Source of the DNA: Oscillospiraceae bacterium | Lineage (GTDB): Bacteria; Bacillota; Clostridia; Oscillospirales; Oscillospiraceae | Length of the DNA: 16,539 nt | Assembly: GCA_009776905.1 (NCBI GenBank) | Contig: WRMX01000039.1 | Location: 5,036 to 21,574 of the forward strand | Direction of reading: 5' to 3' | Shown here: piece after piece, positions 1 through 6,887 of the stretch | Numbering within the stretch: the first letter of the stretch is position 1 | Layout of the letters: each line of letters begins with the position of its first letter | Notes under the pieces: generated by a model | What the model was told of the DNA's origin: nothing | Seen by the model: only the letters and a program-made list of their open reading frames with translations | The model's database searches: none | Program-made: the position numbers and the translations under genes

Positions 1-524
1 TCCGAAACGCTCTTCAACCTGTCATTCGGAATCACAAGCAAAGAATCGACCTTGCCGAGAAGGTTCTTGATGCCCTCCTCTGCCTGCTCCATCCTCTTCT
101 TCCCCTCAAAGCTGAAAGGCTTTGTGACGACGCCGACAGTAAGCGCTCCGGCCTCCCTGGCTATATCGGCGACGACAGGAGAAGCGCCGGTGCCCGTGCC
201 GCCGCCCATGCCGCCGGCAAGGAATACCATGTCGGTATCCTCGATAGCCTTGGCGATATTATTGCGGCTCTCCTCGGCAGCCTTTTTGCCGATCTCCGGG
301 TTTGACCCCGCTCCCTGACCCATAGTCAGCTTTTCGCCGATTTGAATCTTTACATCGGCATTTGAAACAGAAAGCGCCGGTTTGTCCGTATTTATCGCGA
401 TGAATTCGACGCCCTGCGTTCCGGAGGTGACCATCCTGTTGACAACATTATTGCCCGCTCCCCCGATACCGGCAACCTTAATCACCACGACATTGTCAGG
501 CCCGCTTTCAGATGAAAACGACAT
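1..524 (-). CDS. ftsZ: Cell division protein FtsZ (N-terminal part, cut by window edge)
   Basis: FtsZ is the tubulin-like GTPase that polymerises into the Z ring at midcell. The first 174 residues are present; the rest lies beyond the left edge. Visible are the nucleotide-binding motif GIGGAGNN (residues 19-26), INTD (44-47), the tubulin signature GGGTGTG (107-113) and the start of the region after NDRL. The ATG at 522-524 follows GGGAGG at a normal distance, and only about ten variable residues precede the conserved core. One oddity: the loop usually written T(R/K)GLGAG reads TMGQGAG here (68-74), so two normally conserved positions differ. ftsZ is last in the visible cluster, 132 bp after ftsQ. 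No ftsA lies between them, as is common in Clostridia. Identification is certain. Confidence 0.98.
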   Translation of the reverse strand, partial: MSFSSESGPDNVVVIKVAGIGGAGNNVVNRMVTSGTQGVEFIAINTDKPALSVSNADVKIQIGEKLTMGQGAGSNPEIGKKAAEESRNNIAKAIEDTDMVFLAGGMGGGTGTGASPVVADIAREAGALTVGVVTKPFSFEGKKRMEQAEEGIKNLLGKVDSLLVIPNDRLKSVS

Positions 525-609
525 GCTCCAATCCTCCCGTTTAATAATTTTGAATACCAAATATTTCTTGAAATCAATCGATTGAATGATTATTCACAGA
601 TTTAGTGTG

Positions 610-638
610 ATTTTATACCCTTTTGCCCCACAGGTCAA
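610..638 (-). promoter_or_regulatory. Probable ftsZ promoter (sigma-A type)
   Basis: In the 132-bp ftsQ-ftsZ gap the minus strand has TTGACC (633-638), a 17-nt spacer and TAAAAT (610-615). This is a near-consensus vegetative promoter, about 85 nt before the ftsZ start codon. An AT-rich leader of about 80 nt separates it from the ribosome binding site. It would let ftsZ be expressed apart from the operon promoter. Inferred from motif and spacing only. Confidence 0.6.
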
Positions 639-656
639 TAGTTTTACCAACTTTTT

Positions 657-1424
657 TTACCACTCCGGAGTCCAAAGCCAAGTTCCCGACTGATCGGTCA
701 ATTCCGTCTTATACCTATTCGCCACATCATAAGACAAATCCGCCTTGGCATCCAAAACCGCCTCCGGCACCTTCGCCAGTCTGCTCAACGCAGCCCCGGA
801 CCCGCCGAGGATCACGGTAAACTGATCTTCATAAACCAAATATACGTTGCCAAGATCAGTAATATCAATAAGCGACACGCCACCGCTGATGCCCGCCTTG
901 TCGACGGCCGCTACAATCTCCCGCAGCCTCCGCAGCCTCGACTCCCCGCTGGCATCCGCGCTCAGCTGGCCTCCGACCTTCACATCGACGGGAGCATAAC
1001 CCCTGATCTCGAACAGCCCTTTAGGCGCAACATCGCATACCTCTAAAATTTTACACGCAGAATCAATAACAATAAAACTGCCGCGATGCTCCAGCACCGC
1101 AAACGCGTCGGTCTCGCTGACGCTGATCATCACCTTATCAGGCAAACTGAACCTCACCTTAATCTCCTTGATATAAGGCATCGCGGCATAAATTCTCCGC
1201 GAAACATCTCCCGAATTGATCAGCAGCATGTTTTCCCCCGGATTGATCCCCGACGCGGAAATAATATCATCCTCGGAATACTTTTCCACGCCTGAAACCT
1301 CAATTTCCAAAATCCTCAGGAAAACGCTCGTGCCGATCGTCACGAAAAAAACAATAAGGAGAACAGCAACTGGTACATAAAATGCCGCGCTTGCGCTCTT
1401 CCGTCTTTGCTTGTACTTGCCCAT
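657..1424 (-). CDS. ftsQ: Cell division protein FtsQ/DivIB
   Basis: This is a bitopic membrane protein of the divisome that complexes with FtsL and a DivIC-type partner and regulates septal peptidoglycan synthesis. The 255 residues show a basic cytosolic N terminus (GKYKQRRK), one membrane segment at about 14-36, then a POTRA-like domain (about 38-108, starting RILEIEVSGVEKYSEDDI) and a beta-rich FtsQ domain. The gene lies between murG and ftsZ, the usual dcw position, 28 bp after murG, with GGGGG-type ribosome binding sequence before the ATG. murB or murC, which in some bacteria sits between murG and ftsQ, is absent. Family assignment rests on architecture and position, since FtsQ proteins diverge strongly in sequence. 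Confidence 0.92.
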   Translation of the reverse strand: MGKYKQRRKSASAAFYVPVAVLLIVFFVTIGTSVFLRILEIEVSGVEKYSEDDIISASGINPGENMLLINSGDVSRRIYAAMPYIKEIKVRFSLPDKVMISVSETDAFAVLEHRGSFIVIDSACKILEVCDVAPKGLFEIRGYAPVDVKVGGQLSADASGESRLRRLREIVAAVDKAGISGGVSLIDITDLGNVYLVYEDQFTVILGGSGAALSRLAKVPEAVLDAKADLSYDVANRYKTELTDQSGTWLWTPEW

Positions 1425-1452
1425 GACCTGTCCCCCTTCTATATCGAATATA

Positions 1453-2577
1453 TCAACGTTCGCCGTTGATCAATGACGTAACTATGCCAAAGATCCGCTC
1501 TGCTGCATTATGCACGCCCAGCAACCTCTGAGCGTCCGCCATGCGTTTCAATCGCGAACCATCGCGAAGGATCGACGAAACGGTGTCGAAGAGCATCCTG
1601 CCCGTGCACTTGTTTTCGTCAATGACAATCGCGCCCCCCGCCTTTTGCAGCTGCTCCGCGTTTTTCTCCTGCTCATTATTGGAAACATATGGCGAAGGAA
1701 CCAAAATCGCGGGCTTGCCCATTGCCGTCAGCTCCGCAATAGTCGAACCGCCCGCGCGGCAAAGCACGATGTCCGCATCCGCCATGACCGAATCCATGTC
1801 GTCGATATATTCGATGATTTCCACATCAGGCGGCAGCTCCCCGGACACTCCGATACGCTTGAGCCTGCTGCTCATCTCAGCGACTCCCCCGGCCCTGCCG
1901 GTCGCGTGCACATGCCTGAACTCCCCGCTATCGATGTTCAGCTTAATAAATTCGGCGATTTTTTCATTCATCCCCTCGGCGCCCAGCGACCCCCAAAAAG
2001 AAACGATAAACCCCTTTTCATTTACATCCCTCAAATGCTCGACGGCGGACCTGTCCTCAAACCCTCCCAATATCGGCGTCCCCGTAAAGACGACCCTCTC
2101 CGGCCTCCTGTAATTATTCTCGACCCCGGGGAAAGAAACAAGAACCCTGTCAACAATGGAACTCAATAGCTTCGTCGTCAATCCCGGCATCGCGTTCGAT
2201 TCGTGGATGAACGATGGGATGCCGATCATCGCAGCTTTTTTTAACACCGGGTAGCAGATATATCCGCCAGTCCCAATAACTGCATTCGGATTGAAATGAT
2301 CTATGATTTCGGCGGCTTCGCGACCTGCAGTCGCGAGATAACGCAGCATCTTCGCATTATGCAGCATATCATTCGGAGATAGCCCACGTTTTAATCCGCT
2401 CATGCGTATGTTAAAAAGCTCATATCCGGCCTTGGGAATCAGCTTCTTTTCCATTTCCCTGCCCGCGCCAATAAACTTGATCTCTGTATCGGGCATTGTC
2501 TTAAGAAACTCTTCCGCAATCGCCAACGCCGGGTTGATGTGTCCGGCCGTCCCGCCGCACACAAAAAGTATGTTCAC
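1453..2577 (-). CDS. murG: UDP-GlcNAc:undecaprenyl-PP-MurNAc-pentapeptide GlcNAc transferase MurG
   Basis: MurG adds GlcNAc to lipid I to make lipid II on the cytosolic face of the membrane. It is a GT-B glycosyltransferase of 374 residues, normal for the family. The N-terminal glycine-rich acceptor-site motif GGTAGHINPA is at residues 8-17. The C-terminal UDP-GlcNAc site includes CRAGGSTIAELTAMGKPAIL and PYVSNNEQ. The open frame continues 12 codons further upstream, but the start is taken as the GTG at 2575-2577. It follows AGAGGGGG, places the conserved NILFVCGGT directly at the N terminus, and forms a GTGA overlap with the ftsW stop. The overlap implies translational coupling of the flippase/polymerase partner and the lipid II synthase. 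Confidence 0.97.
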   Translation of the reverse strand: MNILFVCGGTAGHINPALAIAEEFLKTMPDTEIKFIGAGREMEKKLIPKAGYELFNIRMSGLKRGLSPNDMLHNAKMLRYLATAGREAAEIIDHFNPNAVIGTGGYICYPVLKKAAMIGIPSFIHESNAMPGLTTKLLSSIVDRVLVSFPGVENNYRRPERVVFTGTPILGGFEDRSAVEHLRDVNEKGFIVSFWGSLGAEGMNEKIAEFIKLNIDSGEFRHVHATGRAGGVAEMSSRLKRIGVSGELPPDVEIIEYIDDMDSVMADADIVLCRAGGSTIAELTAMGKPAILVPSPYVSNNEQEKNAEQLQKAGGAIVIDENKCTGRMLFDTVSSILRDGSRLKRMADAQRLLGVHNAAERIFGIVTSLINGER

Positions 2578-4157
2578 GGCCGCACCCCCTCTTTGCGCGA
2601 TCCATCGTTCCACGCAGAATCTTGCCGCGATCCATCATTCCACGCAGAATCTTGCCGCGGTCCATCGTTTCGCAATTCTTTTTGGCGCACTGTCTCCAGC
2701 CGCGCTCCATCTTGCGGAAGAACCCCTTGACGTACCTTCGCCTGTCGCCCTCCCTCACGATCTTGCGGAATCTCACGCGACACAGACAGCACAAGCCCCA
2801 CTTGGAACAACTGGATCCAAAGCGCGGTGCCTCCCGAGCTGAAGAATGGCAACGAGATTCCAGTCGCAGGCAGCAGGTTAGTCACGACCGCCACGTTCAA
2901 AAACACCTGGATGGCCAAAAGGCTCGTTATCCCCGTCGTAATGAGCGCGCCATACCTGCTCTTCGCGTGGAGCGCCAGCCAATAGCCTCGAATAATCAAT
3001 AGAGCGAAAAGCATCAGTATCAGCACCGCGCCAATATATCCAAGCTCCTCACAGATGACAGCGAAAATATAGTCGTTATGCTCCTCCGGAAGATACAGAT
3101 ACTTTTGCCTGCTTTGCCCGAGCCCCTGGCCTAAAAGCCCGCCCGAACCGACAGCATAGAGCGATTGGCGGATCTGAAACCCTCCGTCGAGCGGGTCCGC
3201 TTCCGGGTTCAGCCATGCGTCGATACGGCCATCCGCATATCCAAACCTGCCTGCCGCCCATTGGATCTGGGACAACTGGTCGCTGATATTCTGCGAATCG
3301 CTTTCTTGCTCCGGGCTGCCGGCGCTGACAACGCCCACCACCCAAACGACGGCGATAAGCGCGACAAGCACGGGCGTAAACCAAACCAAGCGTGTCCCGC
3401 CGGCAAACATCATGATAACAGCCAGCACGAGCAAGATGATTGAAGCGGAGATGTGCGGCTCGCGCATCAGCAGCAAAACCATGATGCCCGTGACCAATAT
3501 ATATGGCAAGACTCCGAAACGGAACGTTTTCATGCCGGCCTGGCCTTTATCGCAAGTCCACTTCGCAAAAGCCAGAATGAGCGCGAGCTTCGCGATCTCG
3601 GACGGTTGGAACGAGAACGACGCCATGCCACCGCCCTCAACGCCGAGCCAACGCCTTGCGCCGTTGACCTTCGTGCCGACAAATATGACAGCGACAAGGA
3701 AGATGATCGATATAAATAGCAGCATATATGACCATCTGCTGATGAATTTAGTGCGCACGATCGATCCAATCACCATAATCGCAAGCCCGCTGATCGCGAA
3801 CACAAGCTGGCGGATGAAAACCTTCATTGGATCGCCGGAATAATAACCGCGCACGAAGCTTGCGGAAAAAAGCATGATCAGCCCGATCATCAATATCAAC
3901 AATGTAAGGAGCAAAAACGGCATGTCCACTCGGCCTCGTTTGACTGCCTCTCCGGTATATTCCTTTGTGAGTTCACGATTTTCCCACTGCGGCACTCCGG
4001 AAACAAGCCTCCCGGCCTCCCCCGCATCTTCCGCAATGCTATTTACAGGCTGCTCAGCAGCATGCTGCGCGCCCTGCTCGGTGCTTGCCTGCGACTTGCC
4101 GGACGCTCTCATCATCTCACGCCGTCTCTCTGTATAACTGCCAATTGTTTCGCTCAC
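2574..4157 (-). CDS. ftsW: Septal peptidoglycan glycosyltransferase FtsW (SEDS family), extended at both ends
   Basis: FtsW is the multi-pass SEDS polymerase that makes septal glycan strands from lipid II together with the class B PBP. Family hallmarks are FSFQPSEIAKLALI, NPEADPLDGGFQ in the large external loop, PEEHNDYIFAVICEELG and LLPATGISLPFFSSGG. The membrane core spans about residues 79-465. At 527 residues the protein is clearly longer than the usual 360-420. About 78 hydrophilic residues precede the first helix and about 65 follow the last one. The C-terminal tail contains the 10-residue repeat RQDSAWNDGS twice plus degenerate copies. The start is a GTG at 4157 behind GAGGTG with 5-nt spacing. 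A later start nearer the first membrane helix cannot be excluded. The stop overlaps the murG start. Confidence 0.95.
   Translation of the reverse strand: MSETIGSYTERRREMMRASGKSQASTEQGAQHAAEQPVNSIAEDAGEAGRLVSGVPQWENRELTKEYTGEAVKRGRVDMPFLLLTLLILMIGLIMLFSASFVRGYYSGDPMKVFIRQLVFAISGLAIMVIGSIVRTKFISRWSYMLLFISIIFLVAVIFVGTKVNGARRWLGVEGGGMASFSFQPSEIAKLALILAFAKWTCDKGQAGMKTFRFGVLPYILVTGIMVLLLMREPHISASIILLVLAVIMMFAGGTRLVWFTPVLVALIAVVWVVGVVSAGSPEQESDSQNISDQLSQIQWAAGRFGYADGRIDAWLNPEADPLDGGFQIRQSLYAVGSGGLLGQGLGQSRQKYLYLPEEHNDYIFAVICEELGYIGAVLILMLFALLIIRGYWLALHAKSRYGALITTGITSLLAIQVFLNVAVVTNLLPATGISLPFFSSGGTALWIQLFQVGLVLSVSREIPQDREGGRQAKVRQGVLPQDGARLETVRQKELRNDGPRQDSAWNDGSRQDSAWNDGSRKEGVRP
2597..2686 (-). repeat. 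30-bp tandem repeat in the 3' end of ftsW
   Basis: Two units, 2597-2626 and 2627-2656, differ by one base. A third diverged copy spans about 2657-2686. The 30-bp period keeps the reading frame, so each unit encodes ten hydrophilic residues (RQDSAWNDGS) of the cytosolic tail of FtsW. Confidence 0.9.
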
Positions 4158-4198
4158 TCTCTCACCTCACTGTGCAATATGTGCAATATGGAACATGG

Positions 4199-4283
4199 AA
4201 ACACGGGGATAAACACGGGGACGGTTCTGATGTTCCACTTCCTGAACATATGAAACACGGGGACGGTTCTGATGTTCCACTTC
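4199..4283. repeat. REP-like repeat pair in the mraY-ftsW gap
   Basis: The 134-bp gap (4158-4291) has no gene. It holds two identical 31-nt copies, 4211-4241 and 4253-4283, containing ACGGGGACGGTTCTGATG, and a partial copy (GAAACACGGGGA) just before them. GGAACAT at about 4189-4195 pairs with ATGTTCC at 4230-4236; GAACAT before copy 2 pairs with its ATGTTC, so each copy can fold back around the GGGGACGGTTCT core. Sequences of the form GGGGACGGTTCT recur in many Bacillota genomes as dispersed repeats; that link is from memory. The unit sits between mraY and ftsW, where murD is often found. Confidence 0.8.
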
Positions 4284-4291
4284 TGTTTCAT

Positions 4292-5281
4292 TCACATAAA
4301 CCTATGTCTCACGCCAAAATACGATATAACCGCAAAAGCCGCCGAAATCGCCGTAAACACGACGAAGAGCTTCACCTCGCCCCATCCGCACAGCTCAAAA
4401 TGATGATGCAAAGGGGCCATCTTGAAAACACGCTTCCCATGAGACAGCTTGAAATATGACACCTGAATAATATCGGAAAGCGCCTCAACCAAGTAGATAA
4501 TTCCAAGTGGCACCAGCACAAGAGGCATATCGCTCGCAAAAGCCATCGCGCATACGGCTCCGCCCAGGAAAAGGGCGCCGGTGTCGCCCATGAATATCTT
4601 TGCGGGGTGGAAGTTGAAAAGCAAAAACGCGACCAGCCCTCCAGCCAGCGAGGCGGAAAAAACGCCAAGCGAGGCATAAGCCCATATCATCGCGACCGCC
4701 GCAAAACACATCGCCACGGGGATCGACACCCCGGTCGCCAGCCCATCGACGCCGTCGGTCAGATTCACGGCGTTTACAGTCCCCACGGCGACGAACGCCA
4801 TAAAAACATAATACACAGGCTCCGGAATGCTCAAACTCACATTAACGAAAGGTATGTATACGCTCGTCGTCATATTCCCGGACAGCCTCATCAACAAGAT
4901 AAACACAGCCGCCGCGATCAGCTGCAGCGCAAACTTATGAATCCCGCGCAGCCCCAGGTTTCGTTTATTTTTCAAAGCGACGAAATCGTCATAAAATCCG
5001 ATAGCCGCATAAACAAGAGAGAAAAGCATCATATATACGATGCTGAAGTCGCCCGTCCACAGCTGCCCCCACCCCGCGACGCCGCAAGCGACGATCGTGC
5101 CGGTTATGAAGATGAAACCGCCCAAAGTGGGCGTCCCCTGCTTTTTTGCATGCCATACGGGGCCGTCCTCGCGAATCATTTGCTCCGCTTTTGCACGCCG
5201 AAGCGCGGGCACGATATATTTGCCGGCACAAATCGATACGACAAGCGATATAAGAAAAGCAGCGACGCTGTGTAGATACAT
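4292..5281 (-). CDS. mraY: Phospho-N-acetylmuramoyl-pentapeptide-transferase MraY
   Basis: MraY transfers phospho-MurNAc-pentapeptide from UDP to undecaprenyl phosphate, giving lipid I. It is a polytopic membrane enzyme of 329 residues with about ten helices, within the family range. Diagnostic motifs are KKQGTPTLGG (46-55), the aspartate pair in YDDF (D98, D99), NAVNLTDGVDGLATG (170-184), MGDTGALFLGG with D233, and the histidine cluster PLHHHFE (H292-H294). All catalytic and Mg-binding residues expected for the family are present. The ATG follows AGAGGG with about 7-nt spacing. A perfect hairpin (5302-5318) lies just upstream of that site. murF, which often precedes mraY, is replaced by a 20-nt repeat array; downstream, murD is missing before ftsW. 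Confidence 0.98.
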   Translation of the reverse strand: MYLHSVAAFLISLVVSICAGKYIVPALRRAKAEQMIREDGPVWHAKKQGTPTLGGFIFITGTIVACGVAGWGQLWTGDFSIVYMMLFSLVYAAIGFYDDFVALKNKRNLGLRGIHKFALQLIAAAVFILLMRLSGNMTTSVYIPFVNVSLSIPEPVYYVFMAFVAVGTVNAVNLTDGVDGLATGVSIPVAMCFAAVAMIWAYASLGVFSASLAGGLVAFLLFNFHPAKIFMGDTGALFLGGAVCAMAFASDMPLVLVPLGIIYLVEALSDIIQVSYFKLSHGKRVFKMAPLHHHFELCGWGEVKLFVVFTAISAAFAVISYFGVRHRFM

Positions 5282-5299
5282 GCCTATTCCCTCTTTCTA

Positions 5300-5406
5300 A
5301 CGTGGGGCTCCGCCCCACAACCTGGGTTCCGCGCCCACGATCCGGGTTCCACGCCCACAACCTGGATTCCACGCCCACGATTCGGGTTCCACGCCCACGA
5401 CCCGGA
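5300..5406. repeat. 20-nt tandem array in the murE-mraY gap
   Basis: Five head-to-tail units of exactly 20 nt start at 5300, 5320, 5340, 5360 and 5380, followed by a partial unit. The core is GGGTTCCACGCCCAC with small variations. The first unit is the most diverged and forms a perfect hairpin: GTGGGGC (5302-5308), loop TCC, GCCCCAC (5312-5318). Since 20 is not a multiple of 3, the array is not a coding repeat. It fills the site where murF usually lies. Several units contain GGTTCC, which fits the GGNNCC site expected for the restriction system in this window. Confidence 0.88.
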
Positions 5407-5415
5407 GGCCGCGCG

Positions 5416-6885
5416 CTACAGACGTGAGCCCCCTAAGTGCTCCGCCACGACCTCACGCTCGTCAAAATGTCTCTTCTCTTTGCCGAAAATCTGGTATGCC
5501 TCATGCCCCTTCCCGGCAAGAATCAACACATCGTCAGGCTGCGCGTTGTCAAGCGCCCAATAAATTGCCTCGCGCCGGTTTTCAATGACAATATATGGCG
5601 TCGCTGTTCCGTCCATGCCCGCAAGAATCTCATTGATAATCGCCGATGGCTCTTCCGTCCTGGGGTTGTCCGAGGTCACGATGACAAAATCGGAAAACTC
5701 CGCAGCAATCCTCCCCATAACCGGCCTTTTCAGCTTGTCGCGGTCTCCACCGCAGCCAAACAGCGTCACAACCCTCCCGTTTGAAAACCCCCGCGCTGCC
5801 GTTATAATGTTCTCAAGCGCATCAGGCGTGTGCGCATAATCGATCAACACCGAGTAATCTCCACCTGTCGGCACGACCTCCGCCCTTCCCTTCACACCGC
5901 AGCATGTGCGAAGAGCCGAGGCGGACAATTCGGCATCAAATCCCAAAAGCATCGCAGCCGCAATGACCGCAAGCGCGTTGTATATGCTGAACATGCCCGG
6001 AATCCCCAGCACCACCCTATTCAGGCTGCCTATTGACAGTGCGCTAAAATCCACGCTGTCCGAATGCAGCTTGACATTTTTAGCAACAAGGTCGGCAGCA
6101 TCGTCTTTGATGGCATATGTGAGTCTCTTGCACAGAGCGTGTTCCATCATGACAGGCGCATGCTCATCGTCAATATTGATTGCCGCAGAACGGCATGCAG
6201 AGAATAATTTCGATTTTACAAGCGCATATTCCTCCATTGAATCATGAAAATCTTGATGATCCTGCGAAAGATTCGTGAACACTCCAACTTCAAACTCAAT
6301 GCCGAAAACCCGTTTCAAATACAGCGCGTGGGACGAAACCTCCATCACGACATATTCGCACCCATCGCGCAGCATTTCTGCAAGCAGCCTATGAATCTCG
6401 AATGATTCCGGCGTCGTGCGCTCCGCGGGGAGCTCACGGCTGCCGATCAGCACGCCATTCGTCCCTATGAGCCCGACTTTGCTCCCCGAGCATCTCTCCA
6501 GCACCTGCTTTATGAGCGTCGTGACAGTAGTCTTCCCGTTTGTCCCCGTGACCCCAATGATCTTCAGCTTATCTGCCGGCATTCCGAACCACGCCGCCGA
6601 AACCAGCGCTAACGCAACTCGAGAATCGTTGACAATCACGTACGGTACGGCAATGCATGTGCCACCGGCAGCCTCCGGTTTTTCCTCGCAAACAATACAT
6701 GCCGCGCCTTTGCGCATAGCATCATTTATAAACGCATGCCCGTCGCTCTCATATCCCCTGATAGCGACGAACAGCTCCCCGGGTAGGAGCTTCCGTGAAT
6801 CAAAGCACACGCCGCATATCTCATTGTCCATAAACGCGCCCGCTTCGACGATATCAACTTTTTTAAGCAATTCTCCAAGTTTCAT
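5416..6885 (-). CDS. murE: UDP-MurNAc-L-Ala-D-Glu:meso-diaminopimelate ligase MurE
   Basis: This ATP-dependent cytosolic ligase adds the third residue of the peptidoglycan stem peptide. Its 489 residues follow the Mur ligase plan. The N-terminal UDP-binding domain is followed by the P-loop TGTNGKTT (113-120), the central domain with the likely carbamylated lysine in VKSKLF (K224), and the C-terminal domain with GCGGDRD and DNPR (406-409). DNPR is the signature of enzymes using meso-diaminopimelate instead of lysine, so the cell wall is probably mDAP type. The stop is 135 bp before mraY. The ATG is 2 nt after the PBP stop, and its ribosome binding site (AGAGGA) lies inside the end of the PBP gene, so the two are probably translationally coupled. 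Confidence 0.98.
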   Translation of the reverse strand: MKLGELLKKVDIVEAGAFMDNEICGVCFDSRKLLPGELFVAIRGYESDGHAFINDAMRKGAACIVCEEKPEAAGGTCIAVPYVIVNDSRVALALVSAAWFGMPADKLKIIGVTGTNGKTTVTTLIKQVLERCSGSKVGLIGTNGVLIGSRELPAERTTPESFEIHRLLAEMLRDGCEYVVMEVSSHALYLKRVFGIEFEVGVFTNLSQDHQDFHDSMEEYALVKSKLFSACRSAAINIDDEHAPVMMEHALCKRLTYAIKDDAADLVAKNVKLHSDSVDFSALSIGSLNRVVLGIPGMFSIYNALAVIAAAMLLGFDAELSASALRTCCGVKGRAEVVPTGGDYSVLIDYAHTPDALENIITAARGFSNGRVVTLFGCGGDRDKLKRPVMGRIAAEFSDFVIVTSDNPRTEEPSAIINEILAGMDGTATPYIVIENRREAIYWALDNAQPDDVLILAGKGHEAYQIFGKEKRHFDEREVVAEHLGGSRL

Positions 6886-6887
6886 CG

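Noticed and set aside
2578..2613. Longer MurG start at 2613.
   Set aside because: It would place 12 unconserved residues before NILFVCGGT and extend into the ftsW repeat tail; the GTG at 2577 has GAGGGGG and a GTGA overlap.
5302..5318. GTGGGGC-TCC-GCCCCAC hairpin as an intrinsic terminator.
   Set aside because: No T run follows on either strand and it lies inside an operon just before the mraY ribosome binding site; it is treated as part of the 20-nt array.
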